The notes under the pieces are model-generated. The model was not told where the DNA came from. It searched no databases and saw nothing but the letters and a program-made list of their open reading frames with translations. Below are positions 33,897 through 45,445 of a DNA stretch of 64,000 bases, one piece after another (the stretch's first letter is position 1; each line of letters opens with the position of its first letter). The stretch spans positions 113,339,933-113,403,932 of the forward strand of contig NC_081410.1 in assembly GCF_030272615.1 (NCBI RefSeq). Direction: 5' to 3'. A program made the position numbers and the translations under genes. The DNA comes from Cryptomeria japonica (taxonomy: Eukaryota > Streptophyta > Pinopsida > Cupressales > Cupressaceae).

Positions 33897-35010
33897 AATA
33901 TCTCACATAACTTATAAACATAAATCATTGACAATACTTTTATATTGTAACTCATTTACAAAATAAATAATTTTTTTTATGTTAAACAAAAATTAAAGCA
34001 TAATATTCCCAAAGATTAGCATAAAGACAATCACTCCGCTACTTCAGAGTGGAAAGTGAAGTGTCTATTTTATTTTTTAATATTTTCTCCAAATATTTAA
34101 AATATAGAATAAGTGTAAAGATTCGAAGGAACATATTACTGAAAAAAGCATATTTAAGAATCATTGGAGGCTCCACAGATCCACGAGTTTAAGCACTGAA
34201 TTTCCAACTATACTAATAAAACAAACACAATGTCACACCGAACTAATTGAATCAAGTATAAAAGAAATAAAGAAGCTAAAGAAAGTTGGAGAAGGATCTC
34301 CAATTCGGCAGATAAAAACAAAGTGCATGTGCCTGCCTTCTTAAGTTGGAGGAGGCCACCAAACATACAGAGAAAATGAAATTCCACCCACTCAAACAGA
34401 TTCTGACATGATAACTTATGACAGGCCTGCAACTTCTATTTGTCTCAGCTTAATGAAAGTTTAAAATTTTATTTTTGAGTATGATTACAGTGGAAAATGA
34501 TAGAAAGATTTATTATTTAAGACTGTCGTTTTGTATTTTAAGTATGACTTTAACAATTAAGGAAGAGTATAGATTTCCATGGCAGGGATCTTATTGTTCG
34601 TTTGTTTAAATATATTGAGATCGATTATAATATAATATTTATTGTTTAAGACATGGAGATTAATGATATCATATTTTCATAATTCAAATTGATAATTGTT
34701 AAAAAGTTTCTGGATTTGATTGTGTCAAAGATTTTAACAACATATAAATTATCATAAAAGCAAAAGTAGATATTTATTTGATATCTTATTGATTATTAGA
34801 TATGAAAATATAAAATATTATTTTATTTGAAAATATTTTTATCAATTTTAATTTTTTGTTTTTTCAATATGATATGTATTTGAATACTTACATTTTCAAG
34901 ATAATTGAACAGTTTCACATGGATCAAATACCTATAAACTTCAACTTATTTAATATAACCGATTTATCATTTATCTCTATTAATACCAACAATATGATGC
35001 TCATAAATTT
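33897..35010. repeat. R-family repeat copy B, uninterrupted
   Basis: A contiguous 1.1-kb copy matching 28180-28883 and then 32129-32549. It therefore shows the arrangement before the LINE landed in copy A. No convincing coding frame spans it. Confidence 0.85.
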
Positions 35011-35345
35011 CTTTCTTTTCAATAATTACTATGGGCATGAATGTAAAATACAATGAAGACTGTTATACGTCAATTAACTTAGTATTAAATGCTTACACAT
35101 CTGCAAAGATTTTTCTGCAAGGTCTGGATTGATTTCTGATACTGGATACAATTACAGATTGTCTAATATTAAAAATAGAGTTCATTGGTTGTAATATGTA
35201 TCTTTAAAAAATAAATAAATAAGTTATAGTGAGTTTGTATAATATAATAATAATTAAGGTCAGGTTAGGTTCTGTCAAATTTTAAATTGTGGAAGACAGT
35301 TTTGTTATTTGTTATTAAATATTTTTTTAATTTTGTTAATATGAT
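35011..35345. other. AT-rich spacer
   Basis: Nothing recognised between R copy B and the target duplication of the next LTR element. Confidence 0.4.
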
Positions 35346-35350
35346 AATAG
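35346..35350. repeat. Target-site duplication, left (AATAG)
   Basis: Matches AATAG at 40273-40277 immediately outside the other LTR, giving clean proof of one integration event. Confidence 0.9.
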
Positions 35351-35800
35351 TGTGAGATTTTGCCAAGATTAAGAGTTCAATGAAATGTACAAAATAGAGA
35401 CACAATATAGGACAAGAATAAATTGTATTCTCATCAATAGAAAATGATCAATAATAATGATTACATACAATGTAGATGAGCTTGCTTATATAGGCAAGGC
35501 TAGGGATATGTGAGCACACAAACATGACATGTGGCTCAATAAGAAACAAGGGTAGGTAGGAAATAGGTGTGGGTAGGTAGTGGAAATAATATAATAGTCC
35601 ACATGAGGTGGATCACCCACTGAATGTGGAGTGTAACAACAAGATCAACACCATAAAAGGTGGAATTTCTCCTACACACACTATCCCAATGTGGCACAAA
35701 CACCCAAGTGTCTCATACCCAAACTACTATGAAATGCATTTCCTAAGTAAACTTAAGTAAGTGTAATAATATCCAAGATGAATAATTATTTACACCAACA
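35351..35800 (-). repeat. 3' LTR
   Basis: Begins on the plus strand TGTGAGATTTTGCC and ends TTACACCAACA. It is colinear with 39844-40272 except for a ~20-bp stretch (GAAATAGGTGTGGGTAGGTA-like, near 35560) absent from the other LTR, and a few substitutions. CATAAAAGG near 35650 is not in an obvious TATA position, and no promoter was assigned. Confidence 0.93.
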
Positions 35801-35811
35801 CCCCCCCTTAA
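35801..35811 (-). other. Polypurine tract
   Basis: The minus strand reads TTAAGGGGGGG immediately before the 3' LTR, where plus-strand DNA synthesis is primed. Confidence 0.85.
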
Positions 35812-36286
35812 GTGCAACTTAGAGGAATGCACTTAAGTCTACAATGCAACTAAGCAAAGCAAGATGGGTCCTGGCTACGAGGCCATGTTAGGTACCCATG
35901 TACAAATGCAAATGCATGCAAACCAATGCAATGAAAACTCTCACAAAGTGGGGAAAGAGAGAAAAACCCAATGGGAAAAAACCCTCCCCCAAAAGAGAGA
36001 TGAAACACATACAAGAGAACTCTCATAGAAGAATGTGAGGAACAAAACCCCATGTGAGGAAAAAGTCCCCCCCATATGAGAGAAGAAGAAAAGCTACAAA
36101 GCCCCCCCTCAATGTGGAATTTGCACCAATGATAGAAGCTCGATGTATGAAGAAACTACTCCACGAACGTCAAACAACATTCCTCCCCTTAGGAAGAAAC
36201 AAAACCAAAGGTGTATCCATGAAGTCTCCCCAATCATGAAGGGAAGATGTATGAAGAAAACTCATGATGAAAGGAATCTCTGAAAA
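35812..36286 (-). other. 3' internal non-coding part of the LTR element
   Basis: Lies between the acidic-domain stop and the polypurine tract. It contains short repeats such as AGAGAGA...AACCC and CCCCC runs and no clear frame. The pol genes would normally fill this part of a Copia element. Confidence 0.5.
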
Positions 36287-38299
36287 CTACTCAAGTGTCC
36301 CCATGTCGATGCTAAAAGATACCCCCTCCAAAGGTGGTAAACTGTGCCACACTGCTGAAAAAGGCACTCCAAGATCTAGTGGAGATGGATGTAGAACATG
36401 TCCCAAAGACTCACATGTCTCCTCAAAACATAAAGAGACCTCCTCCAACTGCTGTACATAAGTATCCACAATCATGTCAACCTCGAAAGAATGATCATGT
36501 AGAGAATGAACAAGAAGGTCAGATTGTTCCCTCGCAACAATTGAACAAGGATCATCTTCATCAAAGAGAAGATGAATGTCATCAATGATGTCTCCCAAAT
36601 CTGCAATGTAGGATTCCATAAAAAAACCTGCAATGTCTGTCAAGTAATCATCCCATGAATCTGAAGCTGGAAGACAATGAATATCCTGCTGCACTGAATC
36701 ACATGAAGGCAAAACTGTCGCACTATCTGCATCATCAGGTGCAATAGGTGATGTGATATCAATATGAGGAGATGAAATACAAGACTCAAGAACGGGGTCA
36801 CATGTGAGAATCTCCATGTTCAAGTGCCCAAAGTTCTCCTCAAAATCTGAACCATCACAAGAAGTGTGATCATAATGTGTAGAATCATCAAATGTGAAAT
36901 CATCATCATCAACAAAATCTGAAAAGGAGTATAACCGAGATGCATGATCAACCACCCCAATCGCAATGATAGCTCTAGTCTCCAAGTCTCTAATGAAAAC
37001 TGAGTCAGGTGTGAACTCCACAACTCTCTTAGTTGCGCCATGTGTGATTTGATAGATAGAAAGGAGATTGTTTGTCAAGTGGGGTACACACAACACATCA
37101 TTGAAGGAGTTATCCCCAATGTCAATAGATCCTTTCCCAATCACATCCATGTATGTATGATTGCCCATCAAAATCTATGGCATGGTGCAAGGCTCAAATG
37201 TAGAGAACATAGACTGCGAAGATGCCATATGATGAGAAGCCCCTGAATCTAGAAGCCATCTCTCTGAATCATGACTGATAGTAGCACATAGAGCTTTTCC
37301 TTTTCTTGTTCCAAAAGAGTGAGTCTTCCCACTTGTAGAAGCCATGAATGCTTGCCCTTTTCCTTTTGAATGTGAGGAAGTGGAAGTTGATGAATCATCC
37401 TTCTTGTAGACTTTAGGCAAATCAATGTTATGCTTTTTGATGATATGTGTGAGCTCATCAATCTTCTTAGAATGGCAACGATGCTCCTCATGACCAATCT
37501 TTTTACAATAAGCACAAGTAGGTCTCTCCCTCTTTGGCGAGTTATCCCTCTTTGAAGAGGATGAATCTCCTTGTTGTGGAGAAGATGGTGCTTTTTCCTT
37601 AGGCTTTGATTGCCATTTCTTCTTGTTTGAGTTGTCCTTTCCTTGATTTCCTTTGTTCCCTTGATTTGTCACTAATGCTTGAGACTTAGAAGCCTTAAGA
37701 ATGCCCATGCTTATCAACTTAGTTTATTCCATCATCAACATTTCATTGAAAGCATCAAATGTAGGCATTTTGTAGCTTGAACCCATTGTCATCCTATGGG
37801 TTTGGAAACTAGAAACAAATGCTACATATTCTTGTGGAAGCTTGCCTATCAAGTTGAATATCAATTGAGTATCCTTCTTATCAATGCCACAATCTTTGAG
37901 TTGTGCCCTCAACTCATTTGCCTTAGTGACATAATCTTGTATAGTATCAAAGTTCTTGGGATCTAACATGGTGAGATCACTATCAATTTGATATCCCCTA
38001 ATCTCATCAACTTGACCATACAAGTCTTGAAACTTTTGCCAAGCATCCTTGATTAGAGTACATTTCTCAATATGAAAAATGAGATCCTTTGATACATACT
38101 TTCTTAAGGTACCAATTGCCATGATATTTTTAGTGAGCCAATCCAAGTGACCAACTGGATCAACCGTCGGATCAATGGGAGCAACAATAGTTCCATCAAT
38201 TGAATGAGTGAGTCCTTTTTCCATAAGTTTACTCCATGCATCAATTTTCCAAGTAGCATAATTATGAGGAGTTAAGAGAGGAAACTTATAAGAACCCAT
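36287..38299 (-). pseudogene. Copia gag-protease with acidic C-terminal domain, two stops
   Basis: One frame runs from Met at 38299 (MGSYKFPLLTPHNYATWK) to 36287. The UBN2-type gag (about residues 1-190) contains DAWQKFQDLYGQ and LRAQLKDCGI. The CCHC knuckle is CAYCKKIGHEEHRC, and the protease active site is RWLLDSGASHHM, both intact. Gag-pre-integrase motifs follow (LCVPHLTNNLLSI, SRLYSF, FGHLN). The protein then turns into about 190 residues rich in Asp, Glu, Ser and His (VDDDDFTFDDSTHYDH, FDEDDPCSIVAREQSD), with no integrase or RT motif. Two in-frame stops, TAA at 37724 and TAG at 37175, are the only breaks. An upstream in-frame Met at 38329 exists, but family alignments begin at MGS. The acidic part may be a remodelled remnant or a separate acquired domain. 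I cannot name it. Confidence 0.85.
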
Positions 38300-39830
38300 A
38301 GCAGCAAAAAGGAAGGAACACAAGAGCACAAAAGCACAAGAGACACCCCCTCAAATTCAATCAATCAAAGTACCCCCCCAAAGTGATGATTTTGGCACTT
38401 TATACTTAGTGCAATTACAATGAGCCACTTGTAAAACAAGGCAAAGTGGACTTATGATGCAAATTTTACAACTTCTCAAATGAGATACAAGAGACTTCAA
38501 TCAATAGTGCAATGAATCTAACTGAGATTCAAGCAAATATACAAGTACCAAGAGAGCCAAAAATGGCCAAAATCTGAAAGTACAATTTCTACTTACAATG
38601 GTATCAATCTAATAGCATCATGTGAAAGTAGATGAAAAAATACGCACTTTAAAAAAAAATGGCACCTGAAAAGGAGGTTGTATGACCCTAAACGAAGCCT
38701 CTGAAGTTGCAAAAACTGGGATTATTCAGGTACAGTCACCAAAAACTGCATTTTCTAAAAAATCCGTGTATCAAAATCAAAAAATTTCTTCACCACTATG
38801 GACAGCATGAAATTCTAGCCCATTTCAAAAAAATTTCTTGAAAAAAGGAGCAAAAATGAGCAAGATATCATCGTCTGAAGTTGAACTGCAAAATCAGAAA
38901 TGCAAATGAGAGGGGGGTCCAAAAATTTTCAAACCCTGCTGATGTGTGCTAACATCAACAAATCACCCGAAAAAATTTGACGGTCGTATGACCATCGCAA
39001 AAAATTCGCCTCCCTACTGACTGGGCGTCCGTACTGTACGAACTGCTGACTGGGTAGGTGATTGGGCTGTCGTACCGTATAGACGGTTGACTGGGCGGTG
39101 TGCATCAGCTCTACATGGCAGATGATGTGGCGGATGACTGTGCGTACGGGTTTTACCTGCGGGCCAATGGCCGCCTGCCACGTGGCAGACGCGGGTCCTC
39201 CAGGTTAGTTGACCGCTGGGGAGGGAGGCGCTGCCGTAGGTGGTAGAGACCGGCGGGCCCGGTGCCAAGAGGGTCTGCGGTGGGTCAGGAACCGAGGACG
39301 GGGGCTAGTGTTGGGAGGAGTTGAGCTGCCAGCGGCGGTGGTGGCGGGAGAGTCCGGCGTGGCAGCGGCGGGTATAAGCACGGGTGACGACAGGTTGCGG
39401 CGGCGTCGGGGTCCTGGCCGGCGGGAGGTACACTGCAGCACCGGCAGGAGGACAGAATGACCGACGTGACTTGGTAGGTATCGGCGTGGGCGTTTGGACT
39501 TGCAACACTTGCGACACATAGGTACAGGGTACGGGGGGGTCTGTGGACCCCCAAATACAGTGCAAAAAAATATATATATATATATTTTTTTTTTACGAAA
39601 AATTTTCGAATTTTTTTTAATTTTTATTTTTGAAAAATAGCAAAATTGGCAAAAAAAAAATTTCTCACCAAAATAGGCCGACTTTATAACGAAAATTCAT
39701 GGAAACAGCCACCTGAACACAATGACGAGGTCAGATCTAGTCTAGGATGCCTCCAAAAGATGCTGCTCCTTAGATCTGCCTCTTGATGTCGCAATAATGC
39801 CTCTTCAAGACGAATCAATGAAGCCCCAAT
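38300..39830 (-). other. Long leader between PBS and gag, with a GC-rich core
   Basis: About 1.5 kb of untranslated leader. 39000-39545 is strongly GC-rich, with repeated TGACTGGG(C/T) words and GTACTGTAC/GTACCGTA motifs near 39015-39100. It is flanked by A-rich stretches (38640-38900 and 39565-39660). Overlapping frames on both strands in the GC core show no family features. Leaders hold packaging and dimerisation signals in such elements, which would suit strong secondary structure here. Confidence 0.6.
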
Positions 39831-39843
39831 GGCTCTGATACCA
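39831..39843 (-). other. Primer-binding site (initiator Met-tRNA)
   Basis: The minus strand reads TGGTATCAGAGCC immediately after the 5' LTR. Confidence 0.93.
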
Positions 39844-40272
39844 TGTAAAATTTTGCCAAGATCAAGAGCTCAATGAAATGTACAAAATAGAGACACAATA
39901 TAGGACAAGAATAAACGATATTCTCATCAATAGAAAATGATCATTAATATTGATTACATACAATGTAGATGAGCTTTCTTATATAGGCAAGGCTAGGGAT
40001 ATATGAGCACACAAACATGACATGTGGCTCAATAAGAAACAAGGGTAGGTAGGAGAAATAATATAATAGTCCACATGAGGTGGATCACCCACTGAATGTG
40101 GAGTGTAGCAACAAGATCAACACCATAAAAGGTGGAATTTCTCCTACACACACTATCCCAATGTGGCACAAACACCCAAGTGTCTCATACCCAAACTACT
40201 ATGAAATGCATTTCCTAAGTAAACTTAAGTAAGTGTAATAATATCCAAGATGAATAATTATTTACACCAACA
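39844..40272 (-). repeat. 5' LTR
   Basis: On the plus strand it begins TGTAAAATTTTGCC and ends TTACACCAACA. It differs from the 3' LTR by a ~20-bp indel and a limited number of substitutions. Confidence 0.93.
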
Positions 40273-40277
40273 AATAG
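40273..40277. repeat. Target-site duplication, right (AATAG)
   Basis: Perfect match to 35346-35350. Confidence 0.9.
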
Positions 40278-40309
40278 TAATAGTTGGTTAACAAATGAGT
40301 GTCTTCTTA

Positions 40310-40560
40310 TAAATTTAATTTTGTTTTGATAATTAAAGTAGCAAAACAAGGGTGTTGTCTTTTAATACAATAGCCAGCAGGCAATAAGAAAAACCAATGG
40401 AACAAGTCCCCAACTAACAAGCTAGCCAAGTAAACAAGTGAGCCTGCCAAACCAAAAAACAAACTAGAACCCAAATCAAGGAAGGGTAGAAACACCCCAG
40501 CCTTGATTGGGAGGGGTTTTATGGGGGAAGAACTTCCCCCCTCAGCCTACCCGAGAGAGA
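40310..40560 (-). mobile_element. Possible LINE 3'-end fragment
   Basis: On the minus strand the block is T/G-rich (TTTTTGGTTTGGCAGGCTC, GGGACTTGTTCCATTGG) and ends ACTTTAATTATCAAAACAAA, a shape seen at plant LINE 3' ends and similar in style to the tail at 27551. No coding part remains. Confidence 0.4.
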
Positions 40561-40619
40561 TAATTCAGAAAGAGACTCCATAGGGTTGTAATACTACATG
40601 ACCAGTATTTGTTATAGTT

Positions 40620-41110
40620 AATGTATTGATGTTAGAATATTTTAATTTGATAATTTTCTAAAAAAATATTAAAAAATAATTAAAATATTATGTTGATTAA
40701 GTTTATATATAATGTCATGGTTATGAAATAAATTTTTTTAATTTTTTTAATTTTTAAGTTGAGAATGAGAAGCTATTTTTTGTGCCAATTTTCAGTAATA
40801 AAAATAATATTATAATATAATAACATTATAATATTACAATATTATTATTGGATATTGTTATTATATAATATAATAATAACTAATAATATAAAATTTAGTA
40901 ATATTACTATTATAATATAATATATAATATAATTTTTACTAAAATATAACATAACAATATATTATATTAATTAAATATAATAATATATAATATTAAAATA
41001 AATGATATGCTATATATACTATAAAATAAAATATTCTAATATAATATATATGTCCTAATAATAATATTATAATATTATAATATTAATATATAATACAATT
41101 CTTGTATATT
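40620..41110. repeat. Nearly pure A/T low-complexity tract
   Basis: About 490 bp in which G and C are rare, with words such as AATATTATAATAT and TATAATATAATA repeated imperfectly. The densest part is 40800-41100. It is a simple-sequence block without coding potential. Confidence 0.85.
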
Positions 41111-44064
41111 ATTTTAGTTAGTGCTTCCACTTTTAATTCATTTATATTTTTCAAATCAAAAGTTACAATTTTCAAAGTTATAAAAAATTAAATAGTTCAT
41201 AACTATTTTTTCAGTATTTTTCACTCATGTAGCCTCAAAAATTATAAGCTAGTGTGTGTGTGTGTGAAAAAGAATCTTGATATCTAATTGGTTGAATACA
41301 TGATTTTTAATAACAAGTTAAAAAGGGTGCAATTGCTATAGTTCTATGATAGAACTAAATATAGTTTAGAAAAAGATGAGTGCTATAAAGGTATATTTTT
41401 AAAGTCTAAATGGGGAGAAGTCTAGAATAAAGATGGAAAACCAAATAACATTAAGAAATTAAAGAAATTCAAATAGAAGATCTTTATTAACAAATTTTAT
41501 TTGGACATCTACAAGGACAAAGTAATCAATAGGTCAATGAGAGCTCTCAAGTTCTTCCTAAGATGACACATATTGTCTAGGGCATTCTTTATCAAGTTTA
41601 TCGTCTTCACGCTTGTTTATTGTATATTGAGCCCTTTTGAGTTTCTCAATCCTCGTTGTCTCTTTTGTGGGAAATTTGGATCAATGGTTTTTTAAGGCTT
41701 TTAAATCCCTCTTTGTTTTGTTTGGGCATGGTTCTAGTAAGAGATTAATCTTGTCTCTCTTTCAAGTATACCTCAATTTGACATCCTTTTAGGGTGGAAA
41801 TTCTCTTTAACATTTGTAAAGATAGAAACGTAACTATTTTTTAGATTGTTCTATAGTCAAGAATTTCTTATGTAAATTAAAAGTTTAATTTGTTCTAATG
41901 TTTTTACATAGATTTAAGTACAAACTCATAAACTTTCACTTAATGTTGCTCATATCCAAGAACTCTAATACCATTGGGGAAATGCTCCTTGGAATATTGC
42001 CAAAATTCCTTTTTACCTCTCTTCTTCTTGAGGATGTATGCATGGTCATAGCTAGTCTTCTAAATGTGATATAGGTTCTTAATCATTTGGTTCTCAACAT
42101 TTGAGCACCAAAGATAATTTTGACCATAGGGATGGCTTGAATCTTCTCAACTACCCTTTCAATCAACCACCCTTTCAATATTGAAGTGTATTGTTGCAAT
42201 ACAATCTCTATAGTAAACAATGAATTGAGCTATATGAGTGTATTACATCATAGAATTTTGATTATCTATGGGAGGTATACAAAGTAGTAAATATTGTAGT
42301 TGATACTTTTCAGAGTTAATTTTAAATATTATATGGTTTTTAATTTTAGTTATGATTAAGAAAAATAAGATAAACATTTTATAATTTTCAAAGTAGATAA
42401 AATACAAATTTATGATTTATTATTTATTCATCAAATTAAATAACAATTTTTTTTAAAACCTCTAGTAAATGTTGTCACACTTCTTTTGTGACAACTTAAA
42501 CAATTAGACCGATAAATTCTCTAAGAAAAATCACTTATTTGAGAAGGATTTATGATTTTGATTTGAACCTTCTATACAAATATCCCAAGTTAAAATATCT
42601 TTCCCTAAACAACATCGTACAATCCCTAAACACATATCTGTAAGTAGATTTTCTATTTTAAAGGTTTATTTTATTCAAAATAATTATATTTATTTTATTT
42701 GGTTGCTAATGTGATGGTTTTAGCCATGGTTTTGATAAATGGCGGTTTATGATTGATTTGTTTAATTTTTTATTTTAATATTTAAAATTAAGTAAAGGTA
42801 AATCTATACAAAAAATAACAGAATTGTATTTCTAAAATTTTGAAATTTGTTTCTTTCTTAGAAACAAAATTTCTCTAAAGTATTGATATTATTTACTTGG
42901 ATTTTTAGTCTAAAGATCTGATATCAATAGCAATTCTAAAATTGGGATTCTATACCACGTTCATTTCAATTAAATATCAAGGAGAAAGGATTTAATGACA
43001 TTGACTACCTATAATTTTTAAACAAGCTGTTAAATCTTATAAAAGAATTCACAAAAGCCAAAAAAATTATTAAGGAATTTTGAAGATGTGAGATGCCTTG
43101 AATATGATCTCAATGTTGAGCTTTTCATGAGCCAACTAGGAATCAAAGCTTTTTCTCTCAAGGTATGGGTGATTATTTTTGTTATGAGTCTATGGTCATG
43201 CGAGAAGTAATTACACAAAGTTTGAAATGTTTTGACATGATTTTTGGGGTAACGCTTTTTATTGTATCTCTCCAAATAGGGAACATCCATTTAAATATCA
43301 TCATTTTTGTAAACACTATCAAAACCCTAGATAAGGGTATGTAGTGGCATTAAAAATGTTTTTTGGGTCATTCCCACATTGACAATTCACCTAATTGAGT
43401 GGTATGACCCTTTTAAATGTGTATTTTCTCTTTTACAACTTGCAGGACTGCAAAATGAAGGCAACAAGTACAAAAGTTCACCATTGATCTGATTTTCTAA
43501 GTATATCAGACTGTGAGAGGGCAGTGAAGGGTGAAATAAAGTATAAATATGCATTAGTTATATTTTATGAAGGAAGGACGGTAGGGATACATGTATAGGG
43601 GTATCATAGAGAAATTTTAATATTTTCTGAGTAACTCATGTCAATCAAACCTTTACAAGGATTGATTATCCTCTAGGAGTTGTGGGAGACAGTGTGAAGA
43701 ATTTTAACAAACATAAATTCTCAAGGTCCCCTAGGAATGTTTGGTTGTTGGTGTAAGTGTTTTTAAAGGGTGGTTATAATTATTCCAAGCCCCACAAATT
43801 AGAGTGAATACATCAAGACTTGTAGGCTATATTTGTGAGTCTCAAATAAGGCAATCAAGACAGTCTATTAGAACAGTCAATGTCATCTTTGATTTCAGTA
43901 AATTCTATGATGTTCAAAGTTGAAAAAAGCTTTGGCAAGGTGTATATTAGTGGTTCTATTTTCAAGTTCCCCTAAGTTAGAAGGATTACAAGGTTACTGA
44001 GTTTGGTTTCAAATAGAATGGGATAAAGTCCTCTTATGGTGTTGAGGAAAGTCCATGAAATAGG
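41111..44064. other. Long gap with no recognised gene
   Basis: About 3 kb of AT-rich DNA. It holds a short (TG)n run at 41251-41264. No frame matches a domain I know and no terminal repeats or RNA genes were found. The 86-codon minus frame at 43030-43290 looks like chance. Confidence 0.4.
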
Positions 44065-45389
44065 TGTTGGACATTATCGCTACTAGGATATGTTGTTGTC
44101 ATTGATGTCAACATATTCCTGTGATTTATTGCTTCGATGCTTGCAGATTGGTTTATTGGGAATATGGTTTGTGTATGGAGTATTTATAGTATCATTATAT
44201 TTTTATGTATTGGTTTTCATGATCCAAAAATTTTAATTGATCATATCATATGATCCAGTTTTGCAGTTTTTTTTATGATCAATGCTTTGTAGAGTTTAGT
44301 ATTTCCTCTGGTATATTCTAGTGTGATTACATCTTGAGATGATATTTTGGAATATTTTTTGGGATGGTCTTTTGTATCTTCATTTCAGATGGTTCATGAT
44401 TTGGTTCTTTGAAAGTTATCTTTCTTCGTGACAGTTGCTGCTATTTGAGTATTTTTGAGTTTTAGATGTTGATAGATAAAGATTTGATAAGTGGTGTTGG
44501 TGCAGCTGTTATTGATGATTATAATGTGTTTGATAGTGTTTCCTCATTGTTTCCTATTTGTTTTGATGATCTTCATTAATTGTTGTGTGTGGTATTGATG
44601 ATTTTGTTGAACCGGTGATGTTCTTCATGTTATGTGGTTTTCATAGTGGTGTAGCATGTTGTGGTTGCTCTTGGTGTGATTTTTGAATGTGTTGTGTGTT
44701 TGGGAATTTGATTTAGGTCCATGTTATGTCATGTATATCATTAAATTGGTTCGTGTTCGATATTTGTATCGTGTGATGAAATTTTGTAATTGGGAGTTGA
44801 GGGTTTAGCTAACCTTATTGTCAAGGTTGATGAATTGTATATATAGGTGATATTGTCATGTAATTTGTGTATCAATATTGTGTCTATATTATCAGAGAGT
44901 GGCATATGTGCAAACATTGATTCATCTTTCAGTGTGGTATATTGAGAAGAGATTGGTGTTACAGAGCAGACAATTATGCTTAAGCAGGATTGTCATCAAG
45001 CATCTGCAGATGATATTATTTAGGTCATTCCTTCTAAATTGTAGTCTGAATCTTGTTGTAGGTCAGTGAGACTTCCCTAAGAGTTGTAGCCTTCCGTGTC
45101 ATTATCTTTTAAGCACTGAGCTCTAGGTAGTATACCTGAATGCATGTGCATTCCTCATTGTAATACTTACACTTACTACTACAAAGTATCATCTTATTGT
45201 GGGTAGGTTCTTGCCATGGTTTTTCCCTTAATTGGGTTTTCCACATCAAAATCTTAGTGTTGTGTTATCAATTTTCTTATCTTTGTTATTATTGTAGTTT
45301 ATCAAATTTGTATTTGTGGCTGAGTTTGTAGACTCGATAGAGAAATGATTCATCCCCCTCTTAGTTTTCTCTCATTGTTGTTGCCAACA
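44065..45389 (+). repeat. Copia 5' LTR (TGTTGG...CCAACA)
   Basis: The terminal six bases are perfect inverted repeats, and the right end abuts the primer site after one base. The left end is inferred from the TGTTGG start at 44065. No second LTR exists here to confirm it. The interior is T/G-rich, and TTGTATATATAGG near 44835 could be a TATA box. Confidence 0.7.
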
Positions 45390-45390
45390 A

Positions 45391-45403
45391 TTGGTATCAG
45401 AGC
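45391..45403 (+). other. Primer-binding site (initiator Met-tRNA)
   Basis: TTGGTATCAGAGC follows the LTR end by one base. Confidence 0.9.
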
Positions 45404-45445
45404 TAGATCCTTCTGAAGAAGCTTAACAACTTGAGGAGATCTAGG

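Larger units (their letters stand above)
35351..40272 (-). mobile_element. Complete-ended, non-autonomous LTR retrotransposon (gag-protease only)
   Basis: Two direct LTRs (450 and 429 bp) with TGT...ACA ends flank about 4.0 kb. A perfect 5-bp target duplication AATAG lies at 35346-35350 and 40273-40277. The minus strand has a primer site TGGTATCAGAGCC next to the right LTR and a G-rich polypurine tract next to the left LTR. Only gag, a CCHC knuckle and an aspartic protease are encoded, followed by an acidic region in place of integrase, RT and RNase H. It must have used enzymes from another element to insert. The protein motifs place it in Copia. Of the elements here it is the least damaged. 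Confidence 0.93.

Noticed and set aside
39205-39565. Overlapping frames on both strands in the GC-rich leader (Pro/Arg/Thr-rich)
   Set aside because: GC-rich DNA has few stops. No frame has a recognisable domain, and all lie in the non-coding leader of the LTR element.
45391-45403. tRNA gene
   Set aside because: This and the similar motifs at 39831, 56299 and 61976 match only the tRNA 3' end complement and sit at LTR edges, so they are primer sites, not tRNA genes.
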